Assembly (NCBI GenBank): GCA_021159105.1
Contig: JAGGSM010000292.1
Location: 1 to 9,768 of the forward strand
Direction: 5' to 3'
Origin: Candidatus Bipolaricaulota bacterium
Lineage (GTDB): Bacteria; Bipolaricaulota; Bipolaricaulia; UBA7950; UBA9294
DNA: 9,768 nucleotides
Position numbers and translations under genes: made by a program. Position 1 is the stretch's first letter. Every line of letters begins with the position of its first letter. Positions 6,754-9,768 of the stretch are shown here, in pieces. A model generated the notes under the pieces. That model searched no databases, was not told where the DNA came from, and saw nothing but the letters and a program-made list of their open reading frames with translations.

Positions 6754-8041
6754 GAGGCTCAACAGGTTCGGTGCCCTGAAGACGCGGTTTGGGGCGTTCT
6801 TCGTCGACTGGGCCTTGTGGGGATACGTGGCCTACGAAATCGTCTATCTACTCAACCGATATTGGTACACGGAGATTCATTTCTACGGCCGCCTGACCGT
6901 GCCGGCTTGGGGATGGCCGATCGTGATAATAGGGACTCTGGAGCTGGCGGCTATCAGCCATGCTTTTGCAAATAGCATCGGGCTCAGCCTATTTGGATTG
7001 ACAGTTCTCTCTCAGGATTATAAGTACCCGACGGGCATCCAGCGCCTGCGCCGTTACCTGTGGTGGCACGTCTCCCTCCTATCCCTGCCGATAACCCTGT
7101 TTAGCTCCGACCGGAAGAACAAACTTCTGCACGACAGGATGAGCGACACCGGGATGTTCCGGATCAAGGATGTGAAGGACGAGATGCCTGTCACTACCCC
7201 GCATGCGTGGTACAAGACGTATCGCGGGATGACGGGGATTCTGCTGATCGCTCTGACAATATGGGTCGGGTGGTTGGTGACCCAGATTAGTCTCTCAGCA
7301 TTGATTGATCGTGCTCCCAAGACGGCCTATATGTGGAAAGCCTTGGTGACGCCCGACTTCACGCACATGTTTGCTCTTGATCCAGAGCTTGCGGTGAACG
7401 CCAATCCTGACCTGCCAGCATCGATATTCGCTGGTCTCCTTCAGTCGTTGTTCATGGCCCTCTTAGCAACAGCCTTAGGCGGTGTTGTCGCTTTTCCGTT
7501 GAGCTTTCTGGGCGCGCGCAACATGATGGGATACAGTCCAATGGGCTGGGTTGTCTACTGGTTGATGCGCGGGTTCTTCAACATCGTGCGATCCATTGAA
7601 TCGCTGCTGTGGGGGATCGTCTTTGCTATCTGGGTTGGGTTTGGTCCATTCGCTGGTGTGCTAGCCCTTTCGGTTCACACAATTGCTGCACTTGGCAAGT
7701 TGTACTCGGAGCAAGTGGAAGGGATCGATCCTGGTCCGCTTGAGGCAATTCGAGCGGCGGGAGGAAATAGGCTGCAGGTGATTCTGTACGGTGTCATCCC
7801 TCAAATTGTTCCATCTTTCCTTGCGTTCACTCTGTATCGCTGGGACATCAATCTGCGCATGGCCACCGTGATCTCTCTTGTTGGAGGCGGGGGGATCGGA
7901 CGGTTGTTGTTCTATTACAAGGGACAAGTGGGGCGTCTCGACAATGCCTGGAATCAAGTAGCGGCAGTGATTGCGGTCATCGTTGTGGTGGTGTGGTTCC
8001 TCGATTACCTGAGCGGTCGAGTTAGGGAGAAGATCAACTGA
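6719..8041 (+). CDS. phnE: PhnE-like permease with N-terminal RDD-like membrane domain (first copy)
   Basis: This is a membrane channel subunit of the phosphonate-type importer. I chose ATG 6719 because AAGGAG ends 4 bases upstream; this start overlaps phnC by 35 bases. An ATG at 6695 has no ribosome site, and a TTG at 6740 is a weaker option. Of 440 residues, roughly 170-440 form the usual PhnE core. The core has AFPLSFLGARN (258-268), the coupling loop EAIRAAGGN.LQVILYGVIPQ (342-362), TLYRWDIN (371-378) and GGGGIG (389-394). Residues about 18-150 are extra. RFGAFFVD (23-30) keeps the Arg-x6-Asp spacing of RDD proteins and is followed by about three hydrophobic spans (24-46, 65-82, 112-129) and LLHDRMSDTGMF (136-147), which matches the closing LHD..agT.V motif. 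The PhnE call is firm; the RDD assignment is by motif recognition. Confidence 0.9.
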   Translation: MATKQSTLRSVKRLNRFGALKTRFGAFFVDWALWGYVAYEIVYLLNRYWYTEIHFYGRLTVPAWGWPIVIIGTLELAAISHAFANSIGLSLFGLTVLSQDYKYPTGIQRLRRYLWWHVSLLSLPITLFSSDRKNKLLHDRMSDTGMFRIKDVKDEMPVTTPHAWYKTYRGMTGILLIALTIWVGWLVTQISLSALIDRAPKTAYMWKALVTPDFTHMFALDPELAVNANPDLPASIFAGLLQSLFMALLATALGGVVAFPLSFLGARNMMGYSPMGWVVYWLMRGFFNIVRSIESLLWGIVFAIWVGFGPFAGVLALSVHTIAALGKLYSEQVEGIDPGPLEAIRAAGGNRLQVILYGVIPQIVPSFLAFTLYRWDINLRMATVISLVGGGGIGRLLFYYKGQVGRLDNAWNQVAAVIAVIVVVVWFLDYLSGRVREKIN

Positions 8042-9264
8042 TGCAAGATCGTTACCACGCCGAGCTAATGATGGATGAGCCCGACTTCAGAAAGCGTTTT
8101 CAGTCGATTCGCCGCCGAGCGCTCGTTCTTCTGACAGATGTTATTGCCCTGTCCTACCTATGGACACTCGCCTCCTACTGTTGGAACAGGTTTGTTCTAG
8201 GGACTGGAAGCTACATTACTCTTCCCTGGTGGGCAATGATCATCATCGCGATAGAGATCGCCGCCGTATGGGAGAACTTCGGTGTCTCCCTAGGGATGCA
8301 TCTTCTTGGAGTGAGACTCTCATCGCGCAGCGAAGAGAGTAACCCAGCAAATCATGCCCTGCGCTACCTCCTGTGGCACATTGCACCGCTATCTCTCATA
8401 TCGTTCTTCTTTTCTTCTAAGGAAGAACCCTGGCATGACCGAGTAACGCACCTTTACGCCGTCAGTGCCGCTGAGGTGGAGGAGAAGAGGGTCTCATGGT
8501 ATCGCACAAGCTGGAAGAACGCACTTGCCCTCATCGGAGTATTGACTGTCCTCACTGCGGTTGGAGTGACAGATATGGATTTGTATGCGCTATTCACAAG
8601 AGCCAGTAGGACCGGTCGAATCTGGACTAGGCTCCTGAACCCAAATTTCAGCCTCCTGGGAAGTGGGTTCCGTCTTCTCATCGTCACGATCTACATGGCG
8701 TTCATGGCGACAATCTTCGCTATTGTGGTTGCGGTACCACTGAGCTTCTTCGCTGCGCGCAATCTTGCACAGGGAATCATCGGGCGTGCCATCTACACCG
8801 TAGTCCGTGTAGCGATCAGCATCACCCGTTCGATCGATGCGATTATATGGGCGATCATCTTTCTTGTGTGGGTGCGAGTGGGCGCATTCCCCGGCGTGTT
8901 GGCGCTCTTCGTCCACTCGATCGCGGATCTGACGAAGCTTTACTCCGAGCGATTGGAGTCGATCGATCCCGGCCCGGTGGAGGCTATTCGAGCAGCAGGA
9001 GGAAACAAACTGCAGGTGATCCTGTACGGCATCATCCCGCAGATCATCAATCCGTACCTCTCCTTTACCCTCTACCGATGGGATATCAACGTGCGCATGG
9101 CAACGATCATCGGTATCGTCGGAGGTGGAGGCATCGGACAGAGCCTGTATCAGTACATGAAGGTATCAGACTACAGCAGCGCAGGGATGATGATGCTCCT
9201 GATCGTGGTCACCGTATGGTCGATCGACTACATATCTGCCCGCCTGCGCGCACGGCTCAACTGA
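8041..9264 (+). CDS. phnE: PhnE-like permease with N-terminal RDD-like membrane domain (second copy)
   Basis: This is the second channel subunit, a paralogue of the gene before it. Its ATG shares base 8041 with the preceding TGA (TGATG), a translational-coupling arrangement; a GGGAGA-type site lies about 10 bases upstream. The 407-residue protein has a PhnE core from about 155 on: AVPLSFFAARN (231-241), EAIRAAGGN.LQVILYGIIPQ (314-334), TLYRWDIN (343-350) and GGGGIG (361-366), nearly identical in these segments to its partner. The extra N-terminal part again looks RDD-like: RALVLLTD (26-33, Arg-x6-Asp), hydrophobic spans near 28-44, 64-77 and 108-125, SLGMHLLGVRL (83-93) like the T.GK...G.RV segment of RDD proteins, and WHDRVTHLYAV (131-141). 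It is the last + strand transporter gene, and a repeat-rich inverted repeat follows. Confidence 0.9.
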   Translation: MQDRYHAELMMDEPDFRKRFQSIRRRALVLLTDVIALSYLWTLASYCWNRFVLGTGSYITLPWWAMIIIAIEIAAVWENFGVSLGMHLLGVRLSSRSEESNPANHALRYLLWHIAPLSLISFFFSSKEEPWHDRVTHLYAVSAAEVEEKRVSWYRTSWKNALALIGVLTVLTAVGVTDMDLYALFTRASRTGRIWTRLLNPNFSLLGSGFRLLIVTIYMAFMATIFAIVVAVPLSFFAARNLAQGIIGRAIYTVVRVAISITRSIDAIIWAIIFLVWVRVGAFPGVLALFVHSIADLTKLYSERLESIDPGPVEAIRAAGGNKLQVILYGIIPQIINPYLSFTLYRWDINVRMATIIGIVGGGGIGQSLYQYMKVSDYSSAGMMMLLIVVTVWSIDYISARLRARLN

Positions 9265-9345
9265 GAGAATTGAGTGAGCGGGAGATTGAGTAATTGCGAA
9301 CAGTTCTCACTCAATCACTCAATGAATCAATCACTGAGTCTCTCA
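9262..9345. repeat. Nested inverted-repeat cluster built on ATTGAGT/ACTCAAT
   Basis: ATTGAGT occurs at 9269-9275 and 9285-9291, and its complement ACTCAAT at 9309-9315 and 9317-9323. The longest inner arms are ATTGAGTGAG (9269-9278) and CTCACTCAAT (9306-9315). An outer pair, TGAGAG (9262-9267) with CTCTCA (9340-9345), encloses the set. CACTCAAT is a perfect tandem (9308-9323), and TCAATCACT recurs at 9311 and 9327. It fills the gap between two convergent genes and could fold from either strand. There is no T tract, so terminator function is only possible, not shown. Confidence 0.7.
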
Positions 9346-9346
9346 A

Positions 9347-9556
9347 TTACGAGATGAGGTTCTCCAGGTACTCGCGGATATCTTCCAATCCATAGGTCGT
9401 CTTGAGCGCTTCGTTATCTTCTAGCCACGCATCCTTGATAGTGTCATCGCGCCGGATCTCGATATCCTTGATCCCGAAACTGGCGACCATCTTCTTCGCC
9501 TCTTCCTCGATGTGCCTGTCCTTCACCCGAAACAGAAACCTGGGAAAACTTGGCAT
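9347..9556 (-). CDS. Small hypothetical protein, convergent to the transporter operon
   Basis: I do not recognise this gene. Two adjacent ATGs are possible (9559 and 9556 on the minus strand). GGAGGT (complement of 9563-9568) lies 6 bases before the second but only 3 before the first, so I prefer 9556, giving 69 residues. The product is acidic and charged, with no signal peptide or membrane segment. It begins with a strand-like FPRFLFRVK, continues with a likely helix DRHIEEEAKKMVASFG and a strand IKDIEIRRDD, and ends in a helix GLEDIREYLENLI. That resembles a small cytoplasmic alpha/beta fold. A weak -10-like TATACT (complement of 9577-9582) lies just upstream. A real ribosome site and a sensible amphipathic pattern favour a true gene. 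The stop codon abuts the repeat cluster. Confidence 0.6.
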   Translation of the reverse strand: MPSFPRFLFRVKDRHIEEEAKKMVASFGIKDIEIRRDDTIKDAWLEDNEALKTTYGLEDIREYLENLIS

Positions 9557-9666
9557 CATACCACCTCCGAACCATAAGTATACCTGGTAACGCCCCCTGT
9601 CTCAGAACGTCCGTCCTGACTCGACGATACCCTTGCGCAAGCGCCTTCCGTTGTGTTATCGCTGTC

Positions 9667-9708
9667 GCACTTTAACGGAGGCTTCCGTAGGTAGAACCAC
9701 GCCGGTGC
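9667..9708 (+). other. Possible structured leader upstream of the right-edge gene
   Basis: GCAC (9667-9670) can pair with GTGC (9705-9708). They enclose a hairpin of ACGGA and TCCGT around GGCT (9675-9688) and a tiny GGT-AGA-ACC hairpin (9690-9698). The rest of 9560-9743 shows no gene; it also holds the palindrome CTTGCGCAAG (9632-9641). I could not match the layout to a known riboswitch or tRNA, and such short stems can occur by chance. Confidence 0.2.
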
Positions 9709-9743
9709 AAACAGTCGACGTCGAATCCCTGAAGGAGGGTAAA

Positions 9744-9768
9744 GTGACGATCAAGCTCTCAAATGAAA
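9744..9768 (+). CDS. Start of an unidentified gene, cut by the window edge (3' partial)
   Basis: AAGGAGG (9732-9738) is followed 5 bases later by GTG (9744), which opens a frame reading M-T-I-K-L-S-N-E before the window ends. The strong, well-spaced ribosome site makes a start here credible. A later ATG at 9763 is too far from that site. Eight residues are too few to assign a product. The gene is separated from the transporter operon by a minus-strand gene, so it should have its own promoter, but I found no convincing -35/-10 pair. Confidence 0.5.

Noticed and set aside
9711..9731. tRNA-like T-loop (GTCGAATCCC) near the right edge
   Set aside because: The bases on either side cannot form a T-stem, and no acceptor or anticodon arm fits.

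Overview
The window reads as part of a bacterial chromosome (or a contig from one) that is almost entirely transport genes. It carries two complete ABC importers in tandem on the + strand, followed by a short convergent minus-strand gene and the first codons of another + strand gene. Base composition looks moderately GC-rich by eye. Promoters and terminators look ordinary bacterial (sigma70-like -35/-10, GC-rich hairpins plus T-runs), and ribosome binding sites are strong AGGAGG types. The phosphonate-type binding protein has a signal peptide without a lipobox Cys, which suggests a free periplasmic protein and a double-membraned (diderm) cell. I cannot name the species.

Region 1 (1-4768) is a BMP-family importer of the nucleoside (NupOPQ/PnrA-like) class: a substrate-binding protein cut by the left edge, a hairpin terminator/attenuator, a double-domain ATPase, and two different permeases. 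The last three genes are coupled by 4-base ATGA overlaps. Nucleoside or nucleobase uptake is the family-based guess.

Region 2 (4769-9264) starts with a well-formed promoter (TTGACT-17-TATGAT) overlaid by short direct and inverted repeats that look like an operator. It continues with a PhnD-like binding protein, a second terminator, a PhnC-like ATPase and two PhnE-like permeases. Family knowledge predicts import of a phosphonate, phosphite or similar phosphorus oxyanion, but no C-P lyase, phosphonatase or phosphite dehydrogenase is present to identify the substrate. The most unusual feature is that both permeases carry an extra N-terminal membrane domain of about 140 residues that resembles the RDD family, ahead of an otherwise normal PhnE core.

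Region 3 (9265-9768) holds a repeat-built inverted-repeat cluster between convergent genes, a 69-70 residue minus-strand protein I do not recognise, and about 190 bases of non-coding DNA. That stretch leads to a strong ribosome binding site and a GTG start whose gene runs off the right edge.

Both importers share one layout: binding protein first, intrinsic terminator, then ATPase and permeases. This arrangement would give excess binding protein over the membrane complex.
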